Part shown: one piece after another, positions 19,676-30,301 of the stretch | How the letters are laid out: the number at the start of each line of letters is the position of its first letter | Position numbering within the stretch: the first letter of the stretch is position 1 | Source: Pirellula sp. SH-Sr6A | GTDB taxonomy: Bacteria; Planctomycetota; Planctomycetia; Pirellulales; Pirellulaceae | Assembly: GCF_001610875.1 (NCBI RefSeq) | Contig: NZ_CP011272.1 | Location: 3,763,988 to 3,827,987, forward strand | DNA length: 64,000 nt | Reading direction: 5' to 3' | Notes under the pieces: generated by a model | Database searches by the model: none | What the model saw: only the letters and a program-made list of their open reading frames with translations | What the model was told of the DNA's origin: nothing | Position numbers and translations under genes: made by a program

Positions 19676-22600
19676 GTGCGCGAGTGCCTGATTTGCCGTG
19701 CGGTTTTGAACGATGTTCCTCTAAACGAGGGACGTTGTCCTCATTGCGGGGCGATGATGGAGTGGGCAGATTCATCGAGTGAGAGCGAACCGGAACGCAG
19801 ACCGAAGACCCAGGGGAAACCCGAGGTTAAAACGGACCAAATCGCGTCACTCTGGAAGCAATCGATTGTTACGAATTCCGATCTTCACCGCACGATCAAA
19901 TCGGATACCGGGGAACTGACGGTATCGGATTCGGTCTATTCGATCCAGCCTCGCGAGATAATGGAAAGCAAAGATCTCCAATTCGGTACGTCGCTCGACT
20001 ACGAATTGTTGGAGGTGATTGGCGAAGGTGGAGTAGGGGTCGTCTATGCGGCGAGGCAGGCGAGCATCGATCGTCGCGTCGCGATCAAGATGCTTCGCGA
20101 CGAGTATCGTGTGCGACCCGAACATCGGGACAAGTTTCTAGCTGAAGCAGTGTTAACGGGGGAATTGGATCACCCCAATATCGTCCCCATCTATGATTTG
20201 GGACGCAATAAGGATGGGGAACTGTTCTATGCGATGAAGAATGTGGTCGGTACCCCTTGGGATCGAGTCATCAACAGCCAAACGCTCGAGCTCAATTTGG
20301 AGATCCTCCACAAAGTCGCCGACGCTGTCGCATTCGCTCATTCGCGCGGGGTTATCCATCGCGATTTGAAACCCGAAAATGTCATGCTTGGAGGATTCGG
20401 TGAAGTCCTCGTCATGGACTGGGGCATTGCGATGCCTACGGAGGGTTTCAACAAATCGTCTAGCATTCTCCGCTCGCAGGCGATGGGTGGTACGCCGGCT
20501 TATATGGCACCGGAGTTAGCATCGGGGCCGGTCGAGCGAATCGGAAGGGCCTCCGATGTCTACCTGCTGGGGGCTATTCTCTTTGAGATATTATCGGGTA
20601 AGCCGCCGCATGACGGGAACGACGTCTTGGAGTGCGTGCGCAATGCCGCTAACAATGTCATCGTCGAGACCGATCGATCTGGTGAATTGATGGACATCGC
20701 GATGAAGGCGATGGAAACCATCCCGGGGCGCCGATATCGGACGGTTCAGGACTTTCAGAAAGCGATTCGCAACTTCGAATACCATCGCGAAAGTCTCGCT
20801 CTGATGGAAAGCGCCAAGGCGGAGTTGATCGCGGCGGAGGAGTCGGCAAACTACGCAGCGTTCAACCACGTTATCTTCGCATTTGGTGAAGCGATCAAAC
20901 TATGGCCAGAAAATGCGGAAGCGAGAGAAGGACTTACCAATGCGAGGATGGCGTATGCGGAGGCAGCCTACCGCAAGGAGGATTTTGACCTTGGACTTTC
21001 AGTCTTGGAGGAAGAGGAGTTCAATGCTCCAGAGCTGATTGCCAGACTAAAACGAGGTCAGTCCGATCGAGCTGCCCGACAGGCAAGATTCACAGCGATC
21101 AGGCGGATCGCCGTGGTGCTCGGCGCTTTTATCCTGGTCACGGGCTCGCTGGGTTCCTGCGTGATCCTGTTTCTCTATAGCAGGTCGGTTCAACTCAACG
21201 ATGACTTGCTGGGGGCTCAAGAAGAACTAAAGGGTCTAGTTCTACTCGCAAACGACGCAAAAACCGTGGCGGAGGCCGAAAAGCAGAATGCCATCCAGGA
21301 ACAGCAGCGAGCGGAAACCCAGACTCGCATCGCGGAATCGGCGAGGCTCGCGGCCGACAAATCAAGGTTGGAGACAGCGAGCGAGAAACGCAAAGCGGAT
21401 GAAAGCGCTTACTTCGCCGAAATCGGTTTGATCGGTGCTAGCATCCAACAAAACAGTTTTCTCATCGCATGGAATTTGCTCAATGGACTAGAGCAATCCG
21501 ATGCCAAAAGCAAGCTGCGGCATTGGGAGTGGGGAAGGTTTCGATTTTTGGTTCAAGGCGGAACCCAAAAGCAGACGGTCGCAGGCGTTCGCACAATCGA
21601 CTTTCCTGAAGATGTCGTTGCGATCGATTCCCTGAAGGACGGGCAACAGATTGCATACGGGTTGCTCAATGGCGAGTTTGGGTTGATCGACACTACCACC
21701 GGTCAGAAGATCGCTTCGGGACGAGCCGGCGACCGATTGTTCGCTATTGCCTTCTCTCCTGAAACCGGACGCATCGCTACCTCCGCGTGGAGTGCGGAAC
21801 ACGGTTATTCGGTAAAGGTGTGGTTAAGGAAGCAGGACGCGTTTCAAGCAGAGGATCGGAACCTGGATACGACACGGATCGATTCGCTTGCGTTTCACCC
21901 CGATTCCCATGTTCCCGTGCTCGTCGGTGGGGGGGAGAGAAAGACGGTGAAGGTATGGAACTGGAAAGACGGACAGACCTTGAAGACCTTCGTAGGCCAT
22001 TTGGAGGGTGTGGCCTGCGTCCGATACTCCCCGGATCAACGCTGGATTGCCTCATCAAGCACGGATGGGACCGTTCGAGTTTGGGACGCATCCCAAGTCC
22101 AAAACGATGAGTCGTCCGAGGTGCAACGATTTTCCGAACATACCTCATCAGTCTTATCCCTCGATTTTTCCCCCGATGGCCGACGGATTGCCTCGGGTGA
22201 TAGCGGTGGAAATATCATGGTATGGCCTGTTTCGATTCGACAGGCGGGGCAGGATGCAGTTCAGGAAATACAGTTGGCGATCCAGGGTGTGCCACCCAAA
22301 GCGATCGAATACCAACATTTGCGAGGACATGAATCAAGCGTTCATTGCATTCGGTTCGCTCAAAACGGAGAGGATCTCGTCAGTTGCGGGAGCGATAATC
22401 TCGTCTGCTTGTGGAAGGTGCCGCGAGAGGCCAAAAAAGAAGCTTCCCCCGTGTCCCGCACATCAAACCAAACCGGGAATTCAACGGATGCCCAGGACGG
22501 GAACGTTTCACCCAGCCGATCGTTTCGTGGACATGGCGGTTGGATCCGGTCCTGTGCCTTTGTCGGCGATCGAATAGCCAGCGGAGGAGATGACCAGCGA

Positions 22601-25054
22601 CTCAAGATATGGAGCCCGGATCACTACCGAGAACAGCAGATTTTGTCGGGCGGTGGTATTGCAGCGCTCAAAGCGAGAATCTCTCCCGATGGTTCGAGCG
22701 TCGCGACCGGTTATATCGATGGCTCGATCAAGCTTTGGTCCAGAGAGAACGGAGAGCTACTGAGTGTGCTGCGCGAGGGACACGATTACTTAGCCAATGC
22801 GGCACGTTTCGTTCGCGATCACCAAGTCCTCGTCACCGCGGCAGGTGACAACACCCTTCGAATCTGGGACGTCGAACGAGGAACACAAACAGCTGTTCTG
22901 GAGAATAGTGGTCGTAACATTCGTTTCGCAGTCTCAAGAGACGAACGATGGCTCGTTTCAACAGGGGATCAAAATGGAATCCCCATTTGGTCGTTGGACA
23001 AGAACGTCGAAGTCGCGCGATTGAAGTCGTTGGACGGCGATGCATTGGGTGGAGAAGCATTGAATGGTAAGAAACCATTCGCGGAACCGAGCGCCATTGC
23101 GATTTCCGGTGAAGGAAAAAAGATCGCGTCCGCAAATCGGGAAGGATTCCTCACGCTTTGGAACGTGGAAACAAAGAGACCCATTCGAACATGGAAGGCG
23201 CACAAAGAGAACATCGTCGAATGCTTCTTTGCATCAGCTCCTTCCACGTTGGTGCAGGGGGAGTGCCTGGTGGCTGTCAGCACCGATGGGAGCATCAGTA
23301 CGTGGAATACAGAAACGGGAGATGAAGTTCCCCAATCTCGGATCCAGACCTATGCACCGTTGCAGTCGTCGGCGATTTCAAAGGACGGGGCTCACTTGGC
23401 TTGCTCTGCTCCCCTATCAAAGGATTCAACGCGAGTTTGGATATTTGATCGTACCACCGGAAAGAAATTGTTTCAGGAGGATTTCGCCGACTCGATGGTC
23501 CAGTCGCTCGACTTCGAGTTCGATACCCGAGAGCAACTCGCCATTATGTTCATTGCCCCGCAGCGGTCGACCAAGTCGGTGACTAAGATCGATCTGGTTA
23601 GTGGGCAAGCACAAACCTTTCCGGTCGAAGGCGCGCGAAATGCTTCGCTCTGGGGTGTGTTGAACGACCCGACGCGAAAACGTTTGGTGACTTATGGAGG
23701 TCGTGGCGCACGCCTCTGGAGTACGAAATGGAATCGATTGATTTCCAGTTTTCGTCCCAACGTGTCTATCTGTGAAATCCAGTACACCCCAGACGGCTCC
23801 CAAATTCTCAGTGGAAGCCGCGATGGGACCATTCAAATGTGGTCCGTGCAGGATGGAAGAAGTCAATTGCAGTGGGAAAAGGTGCATCCGACGGAGATCG
23901 TCAGTATGCAGTTTTCCTCCGTGGGCGATCGTTTGATTTCGGTCGATAAGACAGGCTTGGTTGTTCTGTGGGATGTCGAGCGAGCCAAACCGATGCAGAC
24001 AGCGCAGCTTCCAATCGGAATGGTTCCTACCGCAGCGGTTCTTTCCCGCGATGTTTCCTCGTTTTGGATCGCCCTTTCCGATGGACGCGTTCTTCGGTTG
24101 GATCCCAAGACTTTGGAGATTCAAGCGGAAATGAAGGCGCATTCGGAGACGGTGGGCTGTCTCGCCCTAACAGCGAATGGCCTCGCGTTAGCGACTGGTT
24201 CGAATGACAAGTCTATTTGCGTTTGGGATCTGTCGACAAATTCAAAACTTGCAACATTGGTGGGCCACTCTGCGGCCATCACGTCCCTGGAGTTTTCTCG
24301 AGACTCCATGAGACTCCTTTCTTCGAGTCAAGATACCTCGGTTCGTATCTGGGACACGCGAAGCATTGGCTATGCGAGAGAACGAGAGGCAGGTCGTACC
24401 ATCCTGGGAGAGTTGATGGCACTCAATTACCATCGCTCGGCCGTGAACATGGCCGAGTTCTCAAGCGATGGGGGCTCGATTTTGTCGGTGGGGCAGGAGG
24501 GGGATAGCGTGGTTTGGGAGTCGGAAGAACTGCCGCCGCATCCGCGCGCGACACAGGACCAAGTGGAGATCCCGACACTCAATGCTTGGAGTGCCGTTGG
24601 CCACCTATTCGAGTTGAGCGTCCCGACTCCAGGAAATCTTTCTCAGCACATGATGGAAGTCGATTGCGGCGTTCAAGATTCGTTGCCCTTCGAAGTGCAA
24701 CTTCAGCTTCCGGTCGAACGTTATCAGCAGGTCGGGGCGAAACTCCTAGCGAAGGCCTCGGAGGGGGGCGAGGGAGTTCCCATCGCTGAAATCCAGCGAC
24801 CTCGCGACAGCGCGAAAAGCCTTCGATTGAAGCCGCTTCGAGCCGCAACTCCGGCGATGATCCAAGATCTGCTGGGAGCGATCGCCGTCCGGGCGGTTGA
24901 TTCGGATGCGTTGGCGGAAACCCAGGGAATCCTCTATTTCCGTGTCCTCCGTGCCGAGGATGAGAGTCTTTCTTCCGAGACGCAAATCACTCTTGCGTTG
25001 GACTCTGCAGACCGGGGAATTGCATTGAGCTCTCCAGCCGATTCGTCACGCTGA
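19676..25054 (+). CDS. Zinc-ribbon Ser/Thr protein kinase with transmembrane helix and WD40 propellers
   Basis: 1792 residues from the GTG at 19676, one base after the giant gene's stop and behind AGGAG at ~19661; an ATG at 19628 would overlap that gene. Residues ~4-31 hold a CxxC...CxxC zinc ribbon. The kinase domain (~107-375) has the Gly loop GEGGVGVVY, VAIK lysine, HRDLKPEN catalytic loop (~228) and DWG in place of DFG (~247), as is usual in this planctomycete kinase class. A TPR-like stretch precedes one membrane helix at ~475-503. A coiled coil (~515-590) follows, then ~1000 residues with about 18 WD-type strand ends (VRVWDAS, LKIWSPD, VRIWDTR and others), enough for two or three propellers. 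Predicted topology puts the kinase in the cytoplasm and the propellers outside. Tight coupling to the giant gene suggests a related function. Confidence 0.92.
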   Translation: MRECLICRAVLNDVPLNEGRCPHCGAMMEWADSSSESEPERRPKTQGKPEVKTDQIASLWKQSIVTNSDLHRTIKSDTGELTVSDSVYSIQPREIMESKDLQFGTSLDYELLEVIGEGGVGVVYAARQASIDRRVAIKMLRDEYRVRPEHRDKFLAEAVLTGELDHPNIVPIYDLGRNKDGELFYAMKNVVGTPWDRVINSQTLELNLEILHKVADAVAFAHSRGVIHRDLKPENVMLGGFGEVLVMDWGIAMPTEGFNKSSSILRSQAMGGTPAYMAPELASGPVERIGRASDVYLLGAILFEILSGKPPHDGNDVLECVRNAANNVIVETDRSGELMDIAMKAMETIPGRRYRTVQDFQKAIRNFEYHRESLALMESAKAELIAAEESANYAAFNHVIFAFGEAIKLWPENAEAREGLTNARMAYAEAAYRKEDFDLGLSVLEEEEFNAPELIARLKRGQSDRAARQARFTAIRRIAVVLGAFILVTGSLGSCVILFLYSRSVQLNDDLLGAQEELKGLVLLANDAKTVAEAEKQNAIQEQQRAETQTRIAESARLAADKSRLETASEKRKADESAYFAEIGLIGASIQQNSFLIAWNLLNGLEQSDAKSKLRHWEWGRFRFLVQGGTQKQTVAGVRTIDFPEDVVAIDSLKDGQQIAYGLLNGEFGLIDTTTGQKIASGRAGDRLFAIAFSPETGRIATSAWSAEHGYSVKVWLRKQDAFQAEDRNLDTTRIDSLAFHPDSHVPVLVGGGERKTVKVWNWKDGQTLKTFVGHLEGVACVRYSPDQRWIASSSTDGTVRVWDASQVQNDESSEVQRFSEHTSSVLSLDFSPDGRRIASGDSGGNIMVWPVSIRQAGQDAVQEIQLAIQGVPPKAIEYQHLRGHESSVHCIRFAQNGEDLVSCGSDNLVCLWKVPREAKKEASPVSRTSNQTGNSTDAQDGNVSPSRSFRGHGGWIRSCAFVGDRIASGGDDQRLKIWSPDHYREQQILSGGGIAALKARISPDGSSVATGYIDGSIKLWSRENGELLSVLREGHDYLANAARFVRDHQVLVTAAGDNTLRIWDVERGTQTAVLENSGRNIRFAVSRDERWLVSTGDQNGIPIWSLDKNVEVARLKSLDGDALGGEALNGKKPFAEPSAIAISGEGKKIASANREGFLTLWNVETKRPIRTWKAHKENIVECFFASAPSTLVQGECLVAVSTDGSISTWNTETGDEVPQSRIQTYAPLQSSAISKDGAHLACSAPLSKDSTRVWIFDRTTGKKLFQEDFADSMVQSLDFEFDTREQLAIMFIAPQRSTKSVTKIDLVSGQAQTFPVEGARNASLWGVLNDPTRKRLVTYGGRGARLWSTKWNRLISSFRPNVSICEIQYTPDGSQILSGSRDGTIQMWSVQDGRSQLQWEKVHPTEIVSMQFSSVGDRLISVDKTGLVVLWDVERAKPMQTAQLPIGMVPTAAVLSRDVSSFWIALSDGRVLRLDPKTLEIQAEMKAHSETVGCLALTANGLALATGSNDKSICVWDLSTNSKLATLVGHSAAITSLEFSRDSMRLLSSSQDTSVRIWDTRSIGYAREREAGRTILGELMALNYHRSAVNMAEFSSDGGSILSVGQEGDSVVWESEELPPHPRATQDQVEIPTLNAWSAVGHLFELSVPTPGNLSQHMMEVDCGVQDSLPFEVQLQLPVERYQQVGAKLLAKASEGGEGVPIAEIQRPRDSAKSLRLKPLRAATPAMIQDLLGAIAVRAVDSDALAETQGILYFRVLRAEDESLSSETQITLALDSADRGIALSSPADSSR

Positions 25055-25296
25055 TAGTTGGCTCGATTCGCTGCTGGCAGCAGCGACCGGTCTGAACGCG
25101 CTTAATTTGTACTGAAAATGCTTGGATCGTGATCCGCGGTTCACCGACACTATCCAGATGGAAACTTGTGTTTCCGGCGTCCCCGTGTGTTACCAAGGTG
25201 ATAGCGAAATGGAAAAACTTGGTAGGATAATGCGTGGTTAACCGCAATTCTCAATCTTGAAACCAAAAACCCCCTTTCCCGACAAAGGTATGATCG
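25055..25296. promoter_or_regulatory. Gap with short hairpin and probable promoter for the 25.3-34.2 kb gene group
   Basis: A 7-bp stem with 3-base loop (CGCTGCT-GGC-AGCAGCG, 25069-25085) follows the kinase stop; it has no T-run, so it is at best a weak terminator. A GATAAT at 25226-25231 could be a -10 element, but I find no matching -35. Confidence 0.25.
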
Positions 25297-26871
25297 ATGG
25301 CACGCGAAGACGAAGATGACGGCTTGCCTCCTCTCGGCGAAGACACGGTGAAATTCCTGGAAGAAGCGAAGAAAGGGAAGCCCCGATGCTTTCTTTTGAT
25401 TTGCAAAGGAGTGAAGCTGAAGTACTTGCTCGTCAAAAAGAAGCCCGTCAAGAAATCGGAAATTGCGGACGCCAAGAAGCTTGGTTACAAGGGGGACGCA
25501 TACATCGGCGTCATCACGGGAAAGGGCATGGACCTTGTGTTCAACCTGTCCACCGCGGATGGCTATGACTCGGAACCATGCAAGGAAAAGACGCTCAAGG
25601 ATTTCTTGGAGGAGCATGCGGAGTTCAAGGCAAAGCCTAGTTTTGCGATCGTTTCGACTCTGCCATCCATTCCGTTTGACGACGAAGACCTGAGTCACCC
25701 GCTTGTCGCCCGCTTTATGGGATTGGCGGAGTTGATCGCGACGGTATCGGGCAGTCAGCCCAATTTGGTGGGCACCATCGAGAGCGAGAATGAGGCGATC
25801 CGAAGCTTGCTTCAAGATGGAAATTTCAACGAAGCGGAGCCTCGCGTCAACCGTTTCGAGGCCCAGCTCAACGCTTGGAAATCGGGTGAGAGCGCTCCAG
25901 TTGCACCTGCTGCGGAGGCACCACCTGCCGCTCCCCCAGAGCCCCCCGCACCTCCGGCCCCGCCCGCACCCCCCGCACCGCCGCAGGGCGTAGACCCGCT
26001 GAAAGCGAAGTTGCAGGAGGCTCTCAACAAATTGGTTCCGCAGCTGAAGCAGGCGGTAGCGTCGTTTCCGGATCGCAAAGTCGAGCTGCTTACACCTGTT
26101 GCGACGATCAAAAAGCAGCTGGAGTCTGGCGAGCTTCAAGAAGCGAGAGCAGGTATTCTAAGCGTCGGACAGCTGTTGAAAGGTATTTTAACGAGCAACA
26201 AAGCGGAACCGGTTCCACCTGTTCCCAGCGAAACCGCGCAGCCGGAAGGATTGGAAGGGGAGTACCAGGAGAAGCTCGCCAAATTGGAGCCGCTTTACAA
26301 TGATGCGATCCGTAAACAACTGGGCGACACAGGCAAGTTCCGGGCCGTGATGGCGTATATCCAAGAACAAGGTAGCGCGGGATCGTTTGCGAATGCGATC
26401 AAAGCGTTGGACCGGCTACTTCAGGCCGTGACGACCGCCATGGCCTCGGGCGTGAAAGAAACGGATTCCATTCCGAAGGGAATCGTGGCGGAGAGGAAGA
26501 AGTTTCTACTCAGCCGATGGCAACAGGCATTGGCCAACGCGACGGATGAAGTGCAAAAGCTTCTCGGGCCCATCGCCGAAATGGTTCCCGACGAGGATCC
26601 GAACGAATTAGTCGCTGAGATTGTGCAGTCGATTGAAGGCCTTTCCGATCGATTGAACGACGCCATCTTCAGCGCTCAAACCGCCACCGATTCGGATCAA
26701 AGCCCATTGAAACAAGCTTTGGCGGCAGTGGTCCAATTCAAGAGCGATCTTTCGAACCACAAAGTGGTTCAGATGCTGGACGATGCCAAAGCGGCCCTCG
26801 GAGTAGACATCAAGGTTCGTGAAGTGCTTCAAGCTGCGTTGAACGATCTTGAAGCAAAACTAGCAAACTAA
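25297..26871 (+). CDS. Unrecognised protein with proline-rich hinge
   Basis: 524 residues; the ATG has AAAGG eight bases upstream. I do not recognise the family. Residues 1-115 look like a compact alpha/beta domain (CFLLICKGVKLKYLLVKKK, then YIGVITGKGMDLVFNLSTAD). Residues ~115-195 are helical. A Pro/Ala hinge lies at ~205-232 (repeated PPAP). The rest (~235-524) is amphipathic helix with two similar halves, each containing a pattern like L...L..A...L..A, suggesting tandem helical repeats. No signal peptide or membrane helix, so probably cytoplasmic. It is first of four same-strand genes leading up to the type VI secretion locus; a role with that system is only inferred from position. Confidence 0.75.
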   Translation: MAREDEDDGLPPLGEDTVKFLEEAKKGKPRCFLLICKGVKLKYLLVKKKPVKKSEIADAKKLGYKGDAYIGVITGKGMDLVFNLSTADGYDSEPCKEKTLKDFLEEHAEFKAKPSFAIVSTLPSIPFDDEDLSHPLVARFMGLAELIATVSGSQPNLVGTIESENEAIRSLLQDGNFNEAEPRVNRFEAQLNAWKSGESAPVAPAAEAPPAAPPEPPAPPAPPAPPAPPQGVDPLKAKLQEALNKLVPQLKQAVASFPDRKVELLTPVATIKKQLESGELQEARAGILSVGQLLKGILTSNKAEPVPPVPSETAQPEGLEGEYQEKLAKLEPLYNDAIRKQLGDTGKFRAVMAYIQEQGSAGSFANAIKALDRLLQAVTTAMASGVKETDSIPKGIVAERKKFLLSRWQQALANATDEVQKLLGPIAEMVPDEDPNELVAEIVQSIEGLSDRLNDAIFSAQTATDSDQSPLKQALAAVVQFKSDLSNHKVVQMLDDAKAALGVDIKVREVLQAALNDLEAKLAN

Positions 26872-26926
26872 GTTTTGCAATTCCATCACCCTTCCTAGTT
26901 TTAGCCATCCATTACCTGAGGATACG

Positions 26927-29900
26927 ATGTCAGTTGGAACCCCCCAATCCGTTGAGAAGACCCAGAAGGAACAGTTCCAGAAGAAGGGTACCGTCGAGAT
27001 CGCGAAGAACTGGTGTATACACTGTCGCAAGGTCTTGGGGCTCGGTATTGGGTTTACCGATAGCTCGGAAATGGAGTCATCCATTCAAAAGACAGTGGAT
27101 GGCCTCGATGATTTGAAATCCTTCGCCGGCTTCGACGAGTCGTTAAAGTCCATTCTGGATGGCTACAGCAGCGAATTCATGGGCTTGGCCTTTGATCTCG
27201 AAGTATTGCGCCGCGAATACCGCCAGTTCGAAGAACAGAAGGAGGCAGGCAAGTTCTTTAGTAAAGACCGTGAAAATGCTTCTGCGAACATGAAAAAGAA
27301 ATATGAGGAAATTGTATCCAAAGCAAAGGAGTTAAAGGCGCTCCAAGGAAAGATTGATACGACGGTTAAGAACAAAGAATCGTCTGTGAAAATTGCCAAT
27401 GCGAAGATCAAGCAATTACCAGAGGGCGAAGAGATATTAAAGGCTAGGAAGGAATTCGGGAAGAAGTTGGTGTTGCTCAGGAAGCTGCACGAGTCCTTTG
27501 CCAAAAACTTTGACCCCACGTCAGCGGGCGAGGTTGGCAAAAAGTTAAACGAATTCGCAAAGTTGGACTGGACGACGGTTCTCACAAAGAAGGATGCGGA
27601 TGGGCATCTGCAATCGATTAGCAATGCAGTGAACGCTGCGGAATCCGTAAAACAGGCTCATAAAAATGGCAAAGAGCTATACGACGCATCGATTGAAGAG
27701 TACCGAAGGTTAATGGCCGTCGCGGAGACGGTGGTGCCAGTTGATAAATTGCAGCCTCTACTAGCGGGTTATGTTGCAGGAGTGAACGGTGCCGGGGAAA
27801 AGAACTGGAGCCTTGCTGGAAACAAAATCAATGCGACAGAGCTCGGCAAGTTGAAGCTTCTTTTGGGGCCCGCTCAGAAAAATTACGATCTCTGGACCCA
27901 ATTTCGCGAGAATGACTACGCGACCTTAAAGTCGCAACTGGAGGGTCTAGCACCACCTCAATATCGTATCATCGGTCTGGGTAATTTGGCAAACGCTGTC
28001 GCCGTAGGTGAGCAGACAAAGGATTATGCGAAAGCGGTGTCTTTATTGAATCAAGCGATCGAAGAAGTACAGCCATGTTTGGATGCGGGCAATCGCTTTA
28101 TCGCCGGTCAGCTAGAGGTTCAGAAGCTGGCGTCTACGGTGACCCAGCTTGCCAATGGTGTGACGGGCGATGCCCAGAAGTTTGCGGTAGGTTTCGTCGA
28201 CGGAATTAGCCAGGTCGTCTCCGACCTCCACAACGAGCTTGTTCTGATTCCATTCGCGAAGAGTTCCATTCCAACTGTCGACGAAATATCAAAAGCGATC
28301 CAAGCAGCCAAAGACAAATTGACTGATTTGCAAAAGCAAATCGCATCCCTTTCCGATCCGACAACCGTCCAGAATCTCGAGGAAGCCTATAAAAAGAATC
28401 GGAGCATCAAGCCTCTCGTCGAGCAATTGAGCATGGGGTTGGAGCAAGCGAAAAAGCTCGCTAGAGATTACTTGGCGATGCATGCCGATCCCACGATCGA
28501 CACGACGAAAGAAACGGAATGGACGAAGATTTTTGCAGATGCTTCGCTGTGGCTGCAGCGACGCGAGAATGATTTCATCCTCGAGAATGATTTGATCTAT
28601 GACGAACAGTCCAAAACACAGAAACGCCATTGGGATCTCGTACAGCAAGTTATCTTGGACGCGACCGACTTAACAGTAACGGCCACTGAGCAAATCAATG
28701 AAATTCGAAAGACATTGATGGGAGAACTCGATTTGCTTGGCACTTGGCTCAAAGCAAGCCGGTTGACGACTTTGAGAGAAGAAACATGGCATGCGACTGC
28801 GAATGAAGAATTAAAGGGATTTCAAGCGATCGCAAAAACAGACAATAAATCCGCGATGAATGAAGCCATTGCCCGCATCGCGATTCTGAAAGATCAGTGC
28901 AAGAATCTGCTCAAAGACACCGGAATGAATATCCTCATCCCACAGGATAGCTTTATTCAATATAACCTGCTGAAGGATCAGTTGCAGTCCATGCTCAAAC
29001 GGCTGGCTGAGAAGGAGCTTTTGGCCACGATGAGGAAGGGTGCTGAGGTTTACGGTGGAAAGCAAGGGATCGTAGCTGCGACGCTCCAGGAGCTTCGCAA
29101 CGATGGAGCCGGCTCGATGGCTCGAACGTTTGCAACATGGTCCAAGACGATTATGGATCTGGAGTCGGAAGTAAAAAGAGAGGTCTTTGATAAGTACGAA
29201 GCGTTGAAGGGTAGCAAGAAGCTATGCGTTCAGAAAATCGCAACCATCCGTGAACGGATCATGGGTGAGTTGTGCAAGAAGATCAAAGAGGCATCCGGAA
29301 AAACGATCTCCGGTCTCAATCTGGAATTGTATGGGCGTCTTACCGAAGTTCAGGGAGGGGCCATTGCTGCAGATAGCAAAGAGCGATTCGACCAACTAAT
29401 CCGGCTTCTCGATGAAATCAATAAAGAGATTGATTGGGCCATTGAAGATACCGCGAATGGTTTGTTCAAAGACTTTATCGATCAAGACAAGAAGGGTGAG
29501 GAGCTTCAACAGAAGCTGCAAAGCGAAAACGCTGGCTTGCGAGGGCGATATGACATTGCATTAAGCGAGTTTGAAAAGGCGAAATCGATCGCGTCGAAGT
29601 CTTCCGAGGTGGATCAAGTTGAATTCAAACGTTATGTAGATGCGGCGAAGTCTGCAAAGACGGCATTTAAGAACAAGAATCTCGCGGAAGCCGCGAAGCG
29701 AATGGAATTGGCTAGCAGGATGATGAAGGGCCTGGCTAGAAATCCACAAGGAAGTCAAGTCACCGGCCGTGGGCAAGAGAATCTCAGTCAATTGAATGCA
29801 CGATGGCGGAAAGGAATTGAAACGCTCGAAGGCTCCCTTGGCAACCTATCAAACGCCATTTCGCAGTCATTCGCGGAGGCGACCGACGAGTTCACTCCAG

Positions 29901-30244
29901 AACAAGGCCGCAACGTGCAATCTAAGTTCGACGACCAGGTCGTGACGCGTGTCCTGTCCGATTTCGATGCACAAGCCTTTGAAAGAGGGCTGCTCGTTCT
30001 GCAAGCCCCCGCGCCAAAAGACAAAGCAGCGAAAGAAAAGGATCTAGCGAACAAGAAGAAATATCGCGAAAGCTTGTTGGTCATATCTCGACGGTATCAA
30101 GATTTTATCCAGAAGAACCCGGTCAATAACAGGATCTTTTTTCAACCTAATCCTTGGCAAAAGGAAAACGGCTTTGTCAATGCTGTGGAACTGATGAGAG
30201 CGATTAACGACATCAACTTGAATGTGGAGAGAGGAGTCGGGTAG
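26927..30244 (+). CDS. Unrecognised large helical/coiled-coil protein
   Basis: 1105 residues; start supported by GAGG five bases before the ATG. I do not recognise it. Apart from a short N-terminal segment (NWCIHCRKVLGLGIGF) it is almost all charged helix rich in Lys, Glu, Ala and Leu, with heptad-like stretches at ~95-170, ~430-560 and ~860-1000. There is no signal peptide and no membrane segment. Codon use is more A-rich than in the T6SS genes downstream. It lies 55 bases after the preceding gene and 57 bases before the next, so the three are probably one operon. It could be a scaffold, a structural filament protein or a secretion substrate. Confidence 0.75.
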   Translation: MSVGTPQSVEKTQKEQFQKKGTVEIAKNWCIHCRKVLGLGIGFTDSSEMESSIQKTVDGLDDLKSFAGFDESLKSILDGYSSEFMGLAFDLEVLRREYRQFEEQKEAGKFFSKDRENASANMKKKYEEIVSKAKELKALQGKIDTTVKNKESSVKIANAKIKQLPEGEEILKARKEFGKKLVLLRKLHESFAKNFDPTSAGEVGKKLNEFAKLDWTTVLTKKDADGHLQSISNAVNAAESVKQAHKNGKELYDASIEEYRRLMAVAETVVPVDKLQPLLAGYVAGVNGAGEKNWSLAGNKINATELGKLKLLLGPAQKNYDLWTQFRENDYATLKSQLEGLAPPQYRIIGLGNLANAVAVGEQTKDYAKAVSLLNQAIEEVQPCLDAGNRFIAGQLEVQKLASTVTQLANGVTGDAQKFAVGFVDGISQVVSDLHNELVLIPFAKSSIPTVDEISKAIQAAKDKLTDLQKQIASLSDPTTVQNLEEAYKKNRSIKPLVEQLSMGLEQAKKLARDYLAMHADPTIDTTKETEWTKIFADASLWLQRRENDFILENDLIYDEQSKTQKRHWDLVQQVILDATDLTVTATEQINEIRKTLMGELDLLGTWLKASRLTTLREETWHATANEELKGFQAIAKTDNKSAMNEAIARIAILKDQCKNLLKDTGMNILIPQDSFIQYNLLKDQLQSMLKRLAEKELLATMRKGAEVYGGKQGIVAATLQELRNDGAGSMARTFATWSKTIMDLESEVKREVFDKYEALKGSKKLCVQKIATIRERIMGELCKKIKEASGKTISGLNLELYGRLTEVQGGAIAADSKERFDQLIRLLDEINKEIDWAIEDTANGLFKDFIDQDKKGEELQQKLQSENAGLRGRYDIALSEFEKAKSIASKSSEVDQVEFKRYVDAAKSAKTAFKNKNLAEAAKRMELASRMMKGLARNPQGSQVTGRGQENLSQLNARWRKGIETLEGSLGNLSNAISQSFAEATDEFTPEQGRNVQSKFDDQVVTRVLSDFDAQAFERGLLVLQAPAPKDKAAKEKDLANKKKYRESLLVISRRYQDFIQKNPVNNRIFFQPNPWQKENGFVNAVELMRAINDINLNVERGVG

Positions 30245-30301
30245 GCGAGGCAGGACTCCATGCGCATTCGGTTCAAGAAACAGTAATTGAGGAAGTACAT
30301 A

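Noticed and set aside
25150-26139. 329-codon minus-strand open frame with a Gly/Arg-rich part
   Set aside because: Antisense to the 524-residue protein; the low-complexity part is simply the complement of its Pro/Ala hinge.
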